NCBI RefSeq assembly: GCF_000364445.2
Contig: NZ_CP043538.1
Coordinates: 1,991,612-2,055,611, forward strand
Direction: 5' to 3'
Source: Methylobacterium mesophilicum SR1.6/6
GTDB lineage: Bacteria; Pseudomonadota; Alphaproteobacteria; Rhizobiales; Beijerinckiaceae
Length of the DNA stretch: 64,000 nucleotides
This document shows positions 27,857-37,800 of the stretch, one piece after another. The notes below the pieces were generated by a model. The model was given only the letters and a program-made list of their open reading frames with translations. It had not been told where the DNA came from and ran no database searches. Each line of letters starts with the position of its first letter. Positions within the stretch are counted from its first letter, which is position 1. Position numbers and translations under genes: made by a program.

Positions 27857-29041
27857 ATGCCTTGGAGCAATCAGAGCGGCGGCGGGGGCCCGTGGGGGCG
27901 GCCCGGCGGCAACGGCGGCGGTCCCTGGGGCGGTGGCGGCGGCGGCGGCAAGACGCCGCCGAACCTCGAGGACCTGCTCCGGCGCGGACAGGACCGTCTG
28001 CGCAACCTGATTCCGGGCGGCGGCGGCGGGAATGGCGGCTACGGCGGCGGCGGCTCGACGGGTGTCGGCGGCGGCCGCAGCGCGGCGGTGATCGCGGCGC
28101 TCGCCGTGGCGATCTGGCTCGCCACCGGCTTCTACACCGTCTACCCGCGCCAGGTCGGAATCGAGACGATCTTCGGCCGCTACGTCGGCACGAAGGGCGA
28201 GGGCCTGCGCTACAACTTCCCCTATCCGATCGGCGGCGTGGTCAAGCCGGATGTCGGCTCCCAGAACTCGATCCAGATCGGCTTCCGCGCCGGTCCCGGC
28301 GGGCAGGGCCGCAACCGCGACGTCCCGGACGAGAGCCTGATGCTCACCGGCGACGAGAACATCGTCGACTTGGACTTCGAGGTGCAGTGGCGGGTCAACC
28401 CGCTCAAGGCCTCCGACTTCGTGTTCAACCTCCAGAACCCGGAGGGCACCATCAAGGCGATCTCCGAGAGCGCGATGCGCGAGGTGATCGGCCGCCGCAA
28501 CATCCAGGCGATCCTCACCAACGAGCAGTCGAGCATCGCCCAGGAGGTCAAGGAGATGGTCCAGAAGGCGCTGGACGAGTACGGCGCCGGCGTGCGCATC
28601 GAGGTGGTCCAGCTCGTCTCGGTGAACCCGCCGCCGGAGGTGCGCCCCGCCTTCATCGACGTGAACGCCGCCCAGCAGGACGCCGACACGGCGCAGAACG
28701 AGGCCAAGACCTACGCGAGCCGCGAGGTGCCGCAGGCCCGCGGTAAGGCGTCACAGATCGTCCAGCAGGCCGAGGCCTACCGGACCAAGGCGACCGCCGA
28801 CGCCACCGGCCAGGCGGCCCGATTCAGCGAGGTCTACGCCTCCTACAAGGCCGCCCCGGCCGTCAGCCGCGAGCGGATCTTCCTGGAGACGATGGAGAAG
28901 GTTCTGGGCTCCGTGAACAAGGTGATCATCGACCAGAACGGGGCGCAGCCCGGGACGGCGAGCGCGGCCGGCGTGCTGCCGGTTCTGCCGCTCTCCGAAT
29001 TCGGCGCCCGCGCCCAGAGCCAGACGGGAGCCGCCCGATGA
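27857..29041 (+). CDS. hflK: FtsH protease regulator HflK
   Basis: The 394-residue SPFH membrane protein assembles with HflC into a cage around FtsH. The N-terminus is glycine-rich (MPWSNQSGGGGPWGRPG and longer Gly runs), followed by one membrane helix (about 75-95, AAVIAALAVAIWLATGFY) and the Band 7 domain beginning YPRQVGIETIFGRYVG. QWRVNPLKASDFVFNLQNPEGTIK, SAMREVIGRRNI and QAEAYRTKATADATGQAARF are HflK-typical. It overlaps hflC by four bases (ATGA at 29038-29041). Confidence 0.95.
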   Translation: MPWSNQSGGGGPWGRPGGNGGGPWGGGGGGGKTPPNLEDLLRRGQDRLRNLIPGGGGGNGGYGGGGSTGVGGGRSAAVIAALAVAIWLATGFYTVYPRQVGIETIFGRYVGTKGEGLRYNFPYPIGGVVKPDVGSQNSIQIGFRAGPGGQGRNRDVPDESLMLTGDENIVDLDFEVQWRVNPLKASDFVFNLQNPEGTIKAISESAMREVIGRRNIQAILTNEQSSIAQEVKEMVQKALDEYGAGVRIEVVQLVSVNPPPEVRPAFIDVNAAQQDADTAQNEAKTYASREVPQARGKASQIVQQAEAYRTKATADATGQAARFSEVYASYKAAPAVSRERIFLETMEKVLGSVNKVIIDQNGAQPGTASAAGVLPVLPLSEFGARAQSQTGAAR

Positions 29042-30006
29042 AACAGGCGCTCCGCACAGGCCTGATCGCCATCGCGGCGATCGTGGCGATCGGCCTCTAC
29101 GCCTCGATCTTCACCGTCGGCCAGATGCAGCAGGCGCTGGTCCTGCAGTTCGGCCGCGTCCGCGCCGTGCTCAACGCCACCGGCGAGGACAAGCCCGGCC
29201 TCTACTTCAAGGTCCCGTTCGTCGAGAACGTCGTGATCTTCGACAAGCGGGTCCTCGACCTCGACCTGCCGGTGCAGACGGTGCTCACCGCCGACCGGCA
29301 GAACCTGGAGGTGGACGCCTTCGCCCGCTACCGGATCCTCGATCCGCTGCGGTTCTATCAGGCGGTGGGCAATATCGGGCTGGCCAACCAGCGGCTCGCG
29401 AGCTTCACCAATTCGAGCCTGCGCAACGTGCTGGCCCGCTCGACCCGCGACGCCATCGTGAAGACCGATCGCGGCCAGCTGATGCACCAGATCCAGGAGG
29501 ACGTGAACCGGCAGGCCAAGGCGCTCGGCATCGAGATCGTCGACCTGCGCATGACCCGCGTCGATCTGCCCGCGCAGAACTCGGCCGCGGTCTACAAGCG
29601 GATGAAGACCGAGCGCGAGCGCGAGGCCGCCGACATCCGCGCCAACGGCGACCAGATCGCCGCCACGATCCGCGCCAAGGCGGATCGCGAGGTCACGGTC
29701 ATCCTCGCCGAGGCGACGCAGAAATCCGAGCAGCTGCGCGGTCAGGGCGACGCCGACAAGAACCGCATCCTCGCGGAGGCGTTCGGCAAGGATGCGGACT
29801 TCTTCAGCTTCTACCGGTCGATGCAGGCCTACGAGGTGGGGCTGAAGGGATCCGACACGCGTCTGGTGATCAGCCCGAGTTCGGACTTCTTCCGGTACTT
29901 CAGCGACCCGCAGGGCCGGGCGGCGGCGTCTGCCGCCCCCCGCGCCCCGCGCGGGCCCGCCGATCCGAGCGCGACCACGGGGTCGACGACCGGGGCGGCG
30001 CGCTGA
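29038..30006 (+). CDS. hflC: FtsH protease modulator HflC
   Basis: The 322-residue partner of HflK has an N-terminal membrane helix (about residues 7-27) and a Band 7 domain: VGQMQQALVLQFGRVRAVLN, GLYFKVPFVENVVIFDKRVL, and the coiled-coil region with RTDLPAQNS-like and MKTEREREAADIRANGDQ segments. The C-terminal tail is Ala/Pro-rich. The pair controls FtsH access to membrane substrates. degP follows 115 bp downstream, an arrangement common in Rhizobiales. Confidence 0.95.
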   Translation: MKQALRTGLIAIAAIVAIGLYASIFTVGQMQQALVLQFGRVRAVLNATGEDKPGLYFKVPFVENVVIFDKRVLDLDLPVQTVLTADRQNLEVDAFARYRILDPLRFYQAVGNIGLANQRLASFTNSSLRNVLARSTRDAIVKTDRGQLMHQIQEDVNRQAKALGIEIVDLRMTRVDLPAQNSAAVYKRMKTEREREAADIRANGDQIAATIRAKADREVTVILAEATQKSEQLRGQGDADKNRILAEAFGKDADFFSFYRSMQAYEVGLKGSDTRLVISPSSDFFRYFSDPQGRAAASAAPRAPRGPADPSATTGSTTGAAR

Positions 30007-30121
30007 CCGGCCGCGTGTTGGCGGAGCGGCGCTCGAGGACTACCTTGCGCGACAAGAAGCGGGCCCCGATCTCGGGTCGCGGGCCCGCAAACCTGGAAAC
30101 GCGTTCTTGAAGAGGTCGACC

Positions 30122-31675
30122 ATGCACCCCGTCGCGAGCGCCCACGGGGCGCCCTTCGGCCGCGCCAAGGCGCAGCCCCGCTCCCGCGCCCGCACCCTGA
30201 TGGCGTCGATCCTGATCGGCGCCTCGGTGGCGACGGCGGCCCTCCCGGTCCCGGCTTTCGCCAAGGGACCGGCCTCGCTCGCCGACCTCGCCGAGCAGGT
30301 CACCGACGCGGTGGTGAACATCTCGGCCTCCACCACGGTCGAGGCGCGCAGCAACCGCGCCGGACCGCAGGTGCCGCCCGGCACGCCGTTCGAGGACCTG
30401 TTCGAGGAATTCTTCAACCGGCGCGGCGGCCGCGGTGGCGGTGGCGGTGGCGGGGAGCGGGGCGACAACGACACGCCGCGTCAGCAGCGCAAGTCCAACT
30501 CCCTGGGCTCCGGCTTCATCATCGACGCGTCCGGGATCGTGGTGACCAACAACCACGTCATCGGCGACGCCAACGACATCCAGGTGATCCTGCACGACGG
30601 CACGAAGCTGAAGGCCGAGATCGTCGGCAAGGATTCGAAGATCGACCTCGCGGTGCTGCGGGTGAAGCCCACGGCCGAGCGGCCCCTCAAGGCCGTGCCG
30701 TTCGGCGATTCCGACAAGATGCGGCCGGGCGACTGGGTCATCGCCATCGGCAACCCGTTCGGCCTCGGCGGCTCGGTCTCGGCCGGCATCGTCTCGGCCC
30801 GGGGCCGGAACATCGAGTCCGGACCCTACGACAACTACATCCAGACCGACGCGGCCATCAACAAGGGCAATTCGGGCGGTCCGCTGTTCAACATGGACGG
30901 CGAGGTGATCGGCATCAACACCGCCATCCTGTCGCCGACCGGCGGCTCGGTGGGCATCGGCTTCGCGGTGCCGTCGGGTACGGCCAAGCCCGTGATCGAC
31001 CAGCTCCGCGACTTCGGCGAGGTCCGCCGCGGCTGGCTCGGCGTGCGCATCCAGAACGTCGACGACGCCACCGCGGAGGCCCTCAACCTCAAGGGCGGGC
31101 CGCGGGGCGCGCTGGTGGCCGGCGTCGACGAGAAGGGGCCGGCCAAGACCGCCGGGATCGAGGTCGGCGACGTGATCCTGAAGTTCAACGGCGCACCGGT
31201 GAAGGCCTCAGGCGACCTGCCGCGGATCGTGGCCTCGACGCCGGTGGGCCAGAAGGTCGACGTGGTGGTCATGCGCAAGGGCGAGGAGGTGACGAAGCCC
31301 GTCACCCTCGGCCGCCTGGAGGACGGCGACAAGCCGCAGCTCGCCAATCTGCGCCAGCCGGAACCCGAGAGCGCGACCCGTCAGGCGCTCGGCCTCAACC
31401 TCTCCGGCATCACCGACGAGCTGCGCAAGAAGTACTCCATCAAGGACACCGTGAAGGGGGTGGTCGTCACCCGGGTCGATCCGAACTCGACGGCGGCCGA
31501 CAAGCGGATCCAGCCCGGCGAGGTGATCGTCGAGGTCGGCCAGGAGGCGGTGAGCAGCCCGGCCGACGTGACCAAGCGCGTCGACGCCCTGAAGAAGGAC
31601 GGACGCAAGTCGGTTCTGCTGCTGGTGGCCAGCGCGACGGGCGACGTGCGCTTCGTGGCCATCGGGCTCGACTGA
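30122..31675 (+). CDS. degP: Do-family periplasmic serine protease
   Basis: The 517-residue protease/chaperone degrades misfolded envelope proteins. An N-terminal signal sequence (MASILIGASVATAALPVPAFA) leads into the trypsin-like domain with His145 (NNHVI), Asp175 (KIDLAVLRV) and Ser251 (GNSGGPLFN). Two PDZ domains follow (about 300-385 and 415-510). A Gly/Arg-rich insertion (about 100-120) lies before the catalytic core. ATG 30122 has AAGAGG eight bases upstream. A strong hairpin follows the stop. Confidence 0.95.
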   Translation: MHPVASAHGAPFGRAKAQPRSRARTLMASILIGASVATAALPVPAFAKGPASLADLAEQVTDAVVNISASTTVEARSNRAGPQVPPGTPFEDLFEEFFNRRGGRGGGGGGGERGDNDTPRQQRKSNSLGSGFIIDASGIVVTNNHVIGDANDIQVILHDGTKLKAEIVGKDSKIDLAVLRVKPTAERPLKAVPFGDSDKMRPGDWVIAIGNPFGLGGSVSAGIVSARGRNIESGPYDNYIQTDAAINKGNSGGPLFNMDGEVIGINTAILSPTGGSVGIGFAVPSGTAKPVIDQLRDFGEVRRGWLGVRIQNVDDATAEALNLKGGPRGALVAGVDEKGPAKTAGIEVGDVILKFNGAPVKASGDLPRIVASTPVGQKVDVVVMRKGEEVTKPVTLGRLEDGDKPQLANLRQPEPESATRQALGLNLSGITDELRKKYSIKDTVKGVVVTRVDPNSTAADKRIQPGEVIVEVGQEAVSSPADVTKRVDALKKDGRKSVLLLVASATGDVRFVAIGLD

Positions 31676-31698
31676 GCGGCATCATCCGCAACGTCGAA

Positions 31699-31726
31699 GG
31701 CCGCCGCTCCTCGCGGAGCGGCGGCC
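31699..31726 (+). terminator. Terminator-like hairpin after degP
   Basis: GGCCGCCGCTCC (31699-31710) and GGAGCGGCGGCC (31715-31726) form a perfect 12-bp stem with a 4-base loop, 24 bases after the degP stop. The following CTCGTGC is not T-rich. Confidence 0.65.
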
Positions 31727-31816
31727 CTCGTGCATTCGGAGAGCTCGCATTGACGGGGCGCCGTGGGGCGGCACACTGGTGCTGCGAGTCGGTGCGGCTC
31801 GGACGATCCTGGACCC

Positions 31817-32191
31817 ATGACGGCCGTTGCGTTCGACACCCTGAAGTTCGCCCGCGCGCTGCGGGAGAAGGCCAAGCTGTCGCCGGAGCAGGCCGAGGGC
31901 TTGGCCGACGCGCTGGTCGATGTCTTCGACGGAAACCTCGCCACGAAGGCCGACATTCGTGAGGTGCAAGCGGATATTCGGCTTGTCCGCGGCGAACTGG
32001 AGACCTTGAAGGTCCAGACTCATGCCGACATCGAGGCGCTGCGGCTCACGACCAAGGCTGACATCGAGACCGTGAAGGGCGCGATCGCCGCCGCGAAGGT
32101 CGAGACGGTGCGCTGGCTCGTCGGCGCGATCGGCTTTCAGACGCTCGCCGTGCTCGGCGCCGTGGTGGCCCTGACCCGGACCATCCACTGA
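31817..32191 (+). CDS. Coiled-coil protein with C-terminal membrane helix (DUF1640-like)
   Basis: The 124-residue protein has a central heptad-repeat region (about residues 42-95) with repeated TKADI-type units (ATKADIREVQADI, TTKADIETVK) and one C-terminal membrane helix (about 99-120). This pattern fits the DUF1640/CCDC90-like family of tail-anchored coiled-coil proteins. No clear Shine-Dalgarno was seen before ATG 31817. Function unknown. Confidence 0.65.
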   Translation: MTAVAFDTLKFARALREKAKLSPEQAEGLADALVDVFDGNLATKADIREVQADIRLVRGELETLKVQTHADIEALRLTTKADIETVKGAIAAAKVETVRWLVGAIGFQTLAVLGAVVALTRTIH

Positions 32192-32195
32192 GCGC

Positions 32196-33089
32196 TCACC
32201 CCACGAACTCCGCCGCCGCATAGCCCTGGAGGTACAGGAGCGCGGTGAGGTCCCCGTGCTCGACGCGGACCTGCGCCGCGGCCGCGACCGCGGGCTTCGC
32301 CCGGAACGCCACGCCGAGGCCCGCCTCCTGCAGCATGTCGAGGTCGTTGGCGCCGTCGCCCACCGCCAGCGTGTCCGGGGGTCCGAGCCCCAGCGTTCCG
32401 CGCAGCTCGATCAGGGCCGCGCGCTTCTCCGCCTTGCCGACGATCGGGTCCTCCACGACGCCGGTGAGCCGCCCGTCCGCCACGCCCAGCACGTTGGACC
32501 GGTGCTCCTGGAAGCCGATCGTCGCGGCGATCGGGCCGGTGAACAGGGTGAAGCCGCCCGAGACCAGGCAGGTTCGGGCGCCGTGCGCCCGCATCGTCTG
32601 GACGAGCGTGCGGCCGCCCGGCGTCAGCGTGAGGCGCTCGGCGATCAGCCCGTCGACCGCCTCCACGGGAATGTCCTTCAGGAGCGCGACGCGCTCGCGG
32701 AGCGCCGGCTCGAAGGCGATCTCGCCGCGCATCGCCCGCTCGGTGATCGCCGCCACGTGGTCCTTGAGGCCGAGCGTCCCGGCGAGCTCGTCGATGCATT
32801 CCTGCTCGATCATGGTGGAATCCATGTCGGCCAGGAACAGGCGCTTGCGCCGGTGCGCGTCGGCGGGGAGGACGGCAAGGTCGATCGGCTCGCCGGCCAG
32901 CGCGGTCCGCAGCCGCTCCGTGAGGGAGGCCGCCGCGGCAGCCTCGCCCGGGACGAGAACCTCGGCGGCGATCTCCCCGTGCAGGATCCGCGGCTGGTGC
33001 TCCGTCCGCAGCACGGCGCGGGTCTCGGCCAGCACCGCGTCGGTGATGGACGGCCGATCCGAGTTTGCTATCAGGACCGCGACCAGCAT
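32196..33089 (-). CDS. serB: Phosphoserine phosphatase
   Basis: The 297-residue enzyme makes serine from phosphoserine. The C-terminal HAD domain has the nucleophile motif [17 protein letters not shown] (Asp88 and Asp90), the SGGFTLFT motif [10 protein letters not shown] motif III and [11 protein letters not shown] motif IV. The N-terminal 80 residues look like the ACT-like regulatory part of SerB. Its 5' end lies 15 bases from the divergent miaA start. Confidence 0.95.
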   Translation of the reverse strand: MLVAVLIANSDRPSITDAVLAETRAVLRTEHQPRILHGEIAAEVLVPGEAAAAASLTERLRTALAGEPIDLAVLPADAHRRKRLFLADMDSTMIEQECIDELAGTLGLKDHVAAITERAMRGEIAFEPALRERVALLKDIPVEAVDGLIAERLTLTPGGRTLVQTMRAHGARTCLVSGGFTLFTGPIAATIGFQEHRSNVLGVADGRLTGVVEDPIVGKAEKRAALIELRGTLGLGPPDTLAVGDGANDLDMLQEAGLGVAFRAKPAVAAAAQVRVEHGDLTALLYLQGYAAAEFVG

Positions 33090-33103
33090 CGTGGAGGTTC
33101 GCC

Positions 33104-34018
33104 TTGCCAGACCGAGAGGCCGGGGGGCGCCCGGCGGCGATCCTCATCGCAGGGCCCACCGCGTCGGGCAAGTCGGCGCTCGCCGCCCGGCTGGCGGAGC
33201 GCCACGGCGGCGTGGTGGTCAACACCGATTCCATGCAGGTCTATGCCGATCTGCGCCGACTCACCGCCCGGCCCGAGCCGGACGAGGAGGCGCGGGTGCC
33301 CCACCGGCTCTACGGCCATGTCGACGGTGGCGTGAACTACTCCGTGGGGCACTTCTCGCGGGACGCGGCGGCGCTGCTCGCGACGCTCGACGGTCACCTG
33401 CCGGTCTTCGTGGGCGGGACAGGCTTGTATTTCCGGGCCCTGGAGCAGGGTTTTTCTGAGCTGCCGCCGGTGCCGGACGCCGTGCGGGCGCAGGTGCGGG
33501 CGGAGGCCGAGGGGCGCCCGACCGAGGCGCTGCACGCCGCGCTCGCCCGGCACGATCCCGAAGGCGCGGCGCGGCTCCGTCCGAGCGACCGGATGCGGGT
33601 GATGCGCGCCCTGGAGGTTTTCTCCGCCACCGGCCGCCCGATCGCGAGCTTCTTCGGCGACCCGGTGCCGGGTCCGCTCGCCGGATGGAAGCTCCAAAAA
33701 ATCTTCCTCGCGCCCGACCGCGCGGTGCTGCGCGCCCGGATCGACGCCCGTTTTCGGGCGATGATCGCGGAGGGCGCGCTGGACGAGGTCGCCCGCCTGC
33801 GGTCGCGAAAACTCGATCCGATGCTGCCGGTGATGCGGGCCCACGGCGTGCCGGGCCTGATCGCCCATCTCGACGGGGCGATCAGCCTCGAAGAGGCGAT
33901 CATGCGGGGGCAGGCGGATACGCGCGCCTACGCCAAGCGCCAGTTCACGTGGTTCCGCCACCAGATGGGGGAGGGGTGGTGGTGGATGGATCCCGAGGGG
34001 GCGGAGGTCGAGCTGTGA
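33104..34018 (+). CDS. miaA: tRNA dimethylallyltransferase MiaA
   Basis: The roughly 304-residue enzyme adds the dimethylallyl group to A37 of tRNAs that read UNN codons. The P-loop is GPTASGKS (about residues 17-24), followed by [18 protein letters not shown], the [11 protein letters not shown] segment, and the RRFTWFRHQ-like C-terminal motif ([11 protein letters not shown]). TTG 33104 is chosen because GGAGG lies six bases before it; an earlier in-frame TTG at 33065 would overlap the divergent serB start. The pair serB/miaA is often adjacent in Rhizobiales. Confidence 0.92.
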   Translation: MPDREAGGRPAAILIAGPTASGKSALAARLAERHGGVVVNTDSMQVYADLRRLTARPEPDEEARVPHRLYGHVDGGVNYSVGHFSRDAAALLATLDGHLPVFVGGTGLYFRALEQGFSELPPVPDAVRAQVRAEAEGRPTEALHAALARHDPEGAARLRPSDRMRVMRALEVFSATGRPIASFFGDPVPGPLAGWKLQKIFLAPDRAVLRARIDARFRAMIAEGALDEVARLRSRKLDPMLPVMRAHGVPGLIAHLDGAISLEEAIMRGQADTRAYAKRQFTWFRHQMGEGWWWMDPEGAEVEL

Positions 34019-34039
34019 GGCTTCCGCGGGAGCCCTCCC

Positions 34040-34228
34040 CCCCTCTGCGGGGGAGGGTGGCCCCTGCGTAAGCAGAGGTCGGGCCGGGACGCAGTCCCGC
34101 AAGGGGGGGAACCCGGGGTCGGGAAAGGGCAGGCCTTCACGCGGCGCGACGCTACGTTCTGCACCGTCGCTCCCCCCGCGGGACTTCGTCCCGACCTCCT
34201 TCGGGGGCCACCCTCTCCCCCAGAGGGG
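34040..34228. repeat. Long imperfect inverted repeat between miaA and the next gene
   Basis: The left arm (34040-34100) contains CCCCTCTGCGGGGGAGGGTGG and GGTCGGGCCGGGACGCAGTC. The right arm (34178-34228) is its imperfect inverse, containing GCGGGACTTCGTCCCGACCT and CCACCCTCTCCCCCAGAGGGG. The arms are about 50 bp each and the centre about 77 bp. It sits between convergent genes and could fold as a large stem; a related but distinct element is at 42193-42289. Confidence 0.75.
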
Positions 34229-34280
34229 AGAGGGAGCGCGCGGAGCTGCCTCCGTCTCTTCCTGACCGCGAAAAGAGCCT

Positions 34281-35150
34281 TCAGCGCTCCAGCCGCGCGA
34301 CCAGGCTCGACGTGTCCCAGCGGTTGCCGCCCATGGCCTGCACCTCGGCGTAGAACTGATCGACCAGCGCCGAGACCGGCAGCTTGGCGCCGTTGCGGCG
34401 GGCCTCGTCCAGCAGGATGCCGAGATCCTTGCGCATCCAGTCGACCGCGAAGCCGAAGTCGAACTGGCCCTGGTTCATGGTCTTGCCGCGGTTCTCCATC
34501 TGCCAGGAACCGGCCGCGCCCTTGGAGATCACGTCGAGCACCGCCTCGACGTCGAGGCCGGCCCGCTTGGCGAAGTGGACGCCCTCCGACAGGCCCTGGA
34601 CGAGGCCCGCGATGCAGATCTGGTTGACCATCTTGGTGAGCTGGCCGGCCCCCGCCGGACCCATCAGCCGGCAGGCCCGCGCGAAGGACCCGATCGCCGC
34701 CTCGACCTTGGCGTAGGTCGCCGCGTCGCCGCCGCACATGACGGTGAGCACGCCGTTCTCGGCGCCGGCCTGACCGCCGGAGACCGGGGCGTCGATGAAG
34801 CCGAGCCCCTTGGCCTCGGCCGCCGCGGCGAGCTCCCGGGCGACCTCGGCCGAGGCCGTGGTGTGGTCGACGAACACCGCGCCGGGCTTCATGCCGGCGA
34901 GCGCCCCGTCGTCGCCCAGCACGACGCTGCGCAGGTCGTCGTCGTTGCCCACGCAGGCGAACACGATCTCGGCGCCCTCGACGGCCTGCCGGGGCGTGGG
35001 CGCGAAGGCGCCGCCATAGGTCTTCACCCAGGCTTCCGCCTTGGGGGTCGTGCGGTTGTAGACGGTGACGTCGTGGCCACCCTTCTTGGCGAGGTGGCCG
35101 GCCATCGGGCCGCCCATCACGCCGAGACCCAGGAATGCGACCTTCGCCAT
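34281..35150 (-). CDS. NAD(P)-dependent beta-hydroxyacid dehydrogenase
   Basis: The 289-residue enzyme belongs to the 3-hydroxyisobutyrate/tartronate semialdehyde/6-phosphogluconate dehydrogenase family. The Rossmann motif FLGLGVMGGPMAGHLAKKG opens the protein, DAPVSGGQAGAENGVLTVMCGG is the substrate-binding signature, and the catalytic lysine is in GQLTKMVNQ. The pattern fits 3-hydroxyisobutyrate dehydrogenase or tartronate semialdehyde reductase; the substrate cannot be settled from sequence. No valine or glyoxylate pathway genes are adjacent. Confidence 0.88.
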   Translation of the reverse strand: MAKVAFLGLGVMGGPMAGHLAKKGGHDVTVYNRTTPKAEAWVKTYGGAFAPTPRQAVEGAEIVFACVGNDDDLRSVVLGDDGALAGMKPGAVFVDHTTASAEVARELAAAAEAKGLGFIDAPVSGGQAGAENGVLTVMCGGDAATYAKVEAAIGSFARACRLMGPAGAGQLTKMVNQICIAGLVQGLSEGVHFAKRAGLDVEAVLDVISKGAAGSWQMENRGKTMNQGQFDFGFAVDWMRKDLGILLDEARRNGAKLPVSALVDQFYAEVQAMGGNRWDTSSLVARLER

Positions 35151-35435
35151 GGTTGTCCGCTCCTCGCAGGGCCGGATCGCGCCGGCGCTCTTCCTTCGCT
35201 CACGGCAGGCGGGGACGGGACTCGGCCGCAGGCCCGCGACGCTGGGCGGGGCCGTGCCGGAGACCCGATGTGACAGATTGGGCGTCGTGCCGCCGCCAGA
35301 GCTGCATCACAGCTCGGATCGCTTGCGTCAACGTCGGACGAAGAGGATAAACCGCCCGTGTAGCCCGGGACCCGCGAGTCCCAGCCGGAGGCCCCCGTGG
35401 CCCTCGCGCGCGAGGCGTTCGGTCAGGGAGGCGGA

Positions 35436-37499
35436 ATGATGGGTACGGCGCTCGGCAGGCATGGGCCCTGGGCCCTCGTTGGCGCGCTCGGCGCCGCGGC
35501 GCTGGCGGTCGTGGCGACCCAGCGCGGCGAGACCATCAACGCCCTCTGGATCGTGGTCGCCGCGGTCTGCGTCTACCTGATCGCCTACCGCTACTATTCC
35601 AAGTTCATCGCCGACAAGGTGATGCAGCTCGACCCGAAGCGCGCGACGCCTGCGGTGCGCCACAATGACGGGCTCGACTACGTGCCCACCAACCGGGGCG
35701 TCCTGTTCGGCCACCACTTCGCGGCGATCGCGGGCGCGGGCCCGCTGGTCGGCCCGGTGCTGGCCGCCCAGATGGGTTATCTGCCCGGCATGCTCTGGAT
35801 CCTGGCCGGCGTGGTCCTCGCCGGCGCCGTGCAGGACTTCATGGTCCTGTTCGTGTCCATGCGCCGGGACGGGCGCTCGCTCGGCGAGCTGATCCGGGCC
35901 GAGCTCGGCACCGTGCCGGGCATCATCGCCCTGTTCGGCACCTTCCTGATCATGGTGATCCTACTCGCCGTGCTGGCGCTGATCGTCGTCAAGGCGCTCG
36001 CCGAGAGCCCCTGGGGCACCTTCACGGTGATGTCGACGATCCCGATCGCCATGCTGATGGGCGTCTATTCCCGCTACATCCGCCCCGGCAAGATCGGCGA
36101 GGTCTCGATCCTCGGCTTCGTCCTGCTGATGCTGGCGATCATGGCCGGCGGCTCGGTGGCGGCGAGCCCGGTCTGGGGCCCGGCCTTCACCTTCACGGGC
36201 CCGCAGCTCTGCTGGATGCTGATCGGCTACGGCTTCGTCGCCTCGATCCTGCCGGTCTGGCTGCTGCTGGCCCCGCGCGACTACCTGTCGACCTTCCTCA
36301 AGATCGGCACCATCGTCGGGCTGGCGCTCGGCATCGCCTTCGTCGCCCCGCACATGCAGATGCCGGCGATCACCAAGTTCGTGGACGGCACCGGCCCGGT
36401 CTGGGCCGGCAGCCTGTTCCCGTTCCTGTTCATCACCATCGCGTGCGGCTCGGTCTCGGGTTTCCACGCCCTGATCTCGTCGGGCACCACCCCGAAGCTG
36501 ATCGCCAGCGAGTCCGACGCGCGCTTCATCGGCTACGGCGGCATGCTGATGGAATCCTTCGTGGCGATCATGGCGCTGGTCTCGGCCTGCGTGATCGACC
36601 CCGGCGTTTACTTCACCATGAACTCGCCCGCGGCCCTCATCGGCACCACGCCCGAGACCGCGGCCGCGGCCGTGACCAAGCTCGGCTTCGCTACGACGCC
36701 GGAGGTGATCAGCCAGACCGCCGCCGACGTCGGCGAACACACGATCATCTCCCGCGCCGGCGGCGCGCCGACGCTCGCGGTGGGCATGGCCCACATCATC
36801 TCGTCGGCCATCGGCGGCAAGGCGATGATGGCCTTCTGGTACCACTTCGCGATCCTGTTCGAGGCGTTGTTCATCCTCACGGCGGTGGATGCGGGCACCC
36901 GTGCCTGCCGGTTCATGGTGCAGGATCTCGTCGCCTTGGCGATCCCGTCGTTCAAGAACACTACGTCGTGGGGGCCGAGCATCGCGGCGACCGCCATCTC
37001 GGTGGGGGCCTGGGGCTACTTCCTGTACCAGGGCGTGACCGACCCGCTGGGCGGCATCAACACCCTGTGGCCGCTCTTCGGCATCTCGAACCAGATGCTG
37101 GCCGCGGTGGCGCTGACGCTGTGCACGGTGGTGATCTTCAAGATGAAGCGCGAGCGCTACGCGTTCGTGACCATCATCCCGACCGCGTGGCTGTGCCTGT
37201 GTACCCTCACGGCCGGCTGGCAGAAGATCTTCTCCGCCGATCCGAAGATCGGGTTCCTGGCCCATGCCGAGCGCTACGCGGCCGCCGCCGCGGAGGGCAA
37301 GATCCTGGCCCCGGCCAAGAACGCCGACCAGATAAGCCAGATCATCCTCAACGACCGGATCGACGCGGTGCTGGCGGCGCTGTTCATCGGCCTCGTCGTC
37401 GCCATCGCGGGCTTCGGCATCGCCGCCTGCCTGAAGGCGTGGCGCGCCGATCGCTGGACCGCGCTGGAGACCGAGCCCCGCATGGTCGCGGCGGAGTAG
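35436..37499 (+). CDS. cstA: Pyruvate/carbon starvation transporter CstA
   Basis: The 687-residue polytopic membrane protein has about 16 predicted helices. It starts near the conserved INALWIVVAAVCVYLIAYRYYSKFI and DYVPTNRGVLFGHHFAAIAGAGPLVGPVLAAQMGYLP, the CstA N-domain signature. CstA/BtsT-type proteins import pyruvate, and older work linked CstA to peptide uptake under starvation. GGGAGG (35426-35431) precedes ATG 35436, with ATG 35439 an alternative. The YbdD-like gene follows after five bases, as expected for the pair. Confidence 0.93.
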   Translation: MMGTALGRHGPWALVGALGAAALAVVATQRGETINALWIVVAAVCVYLIAYRYYSKFIADKVMQLDPKRATPAVRHNDGLDYVPTNRGVLFGHHFAAIAGAGPLVGPVLAAQMGYLPGMLWILAGVVLAGAVQDFMVLFVSMRRDGRSLGELIRAELGTVPGIIALFGTFLIMVILLAVLALIVVKALAESPWGTFTVMSTIPIAMLMGVYSRYIRPGKIGEVSILGFVLLMLAIMAGGSVAASPVWGPAFTFTGPQLCWMLIGYGFVASILPVWLLLAPRDYLSTFLKIGTIVGLALGIAFVAPHMQMPAITKFVDGTGPVWAGSLFPFLFITIACGSVSGFHALISSGTTPKLIASESDARFIGYGGMLMESFVAIMALVSACVIDPGVYFTMNSPAALIGTTPETAAAAVTKLGFATTPEVISQTAADVGEHTIISRAGGAPTLAVGMAHIISSAIGGKAMMAFWYHFAILFEALFILTAVDAGTRACRFMVQDLVALAIPSFKNTTSWGPSIAATAISVGAWGYFLYQGVTDPLGGINTLWPLFGISNQMLAAVALTLCTVVIFKMKRERYAFVTIIPTAWLCLCTLTAGWQKIFSADPKIGFLAHAERYAAAAAEGKILAPAKNADQISQIILNDRIDAVLAALFIGLVVAIAGFGIAACLKAWRADRWTALETEPRMVAAE

Positions 37500-37504
37500 G
37501 GCGC

Positions 37505-37726
37505 ATGCAGCAGCAGCCGAACCTGCGGGACCGCCTCCGGACGCTGTCCAAATGCGTCTGCGACGGCGCCCGGCTGATGGTGGGCCAGGGGGACTACGCG
37601 GCCTATGCCGAGCACATCCGCCGCACCCATCCCGACCGGGCGCCGATGACCGAGGTGGAGTTTTTTCGCAATCGCGAGAACGCCCGCTTCGGGGTGGGGA
37701 ACACCTCGGGCTTCCGCTGCTGCTGA
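37505..37726 (+). CDS. YbdD/YjiX family small protein (DUF466)
   Basis: The 73-residue protein carries the family core: CDGARLMVGQGDYAAYAEHIRRTHPD and the end MTEVEFFRNRENARFGVGNTSGFRCC, with terminal cysteines. In enterobacteria the YbdD/YjiX proteins are small partners of CstA/BtsT and are needed for pyruvate uptake. Its position five bases after cstA supports the same role here. Confidence 0.92.
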   Translation: MQQQPNLRDRLRTLSKCVCDGARLMVGQGDYAAYAEHIRRTHPDRAPMTEVEFFRNRENARFGVGNTSGFRCC

Positions 37727-37800
37727 GGGGACCCGATCTGCCCCGAACGGCGTTCTCCCCGCCGGAGGGCCGCCCGGCCCTCGCCAGACGCGGAGGGCCG

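Noticed and set aside
27857..28090. Tandem DNA repeat or CRISPR-like array in the Gly-rich part of hflK
   Set aside because: The repetitiveness comes from glycine codons of the normal HflK N-terminus; there are no regular spacers. No CRISPR array was seen anywhere in the window.
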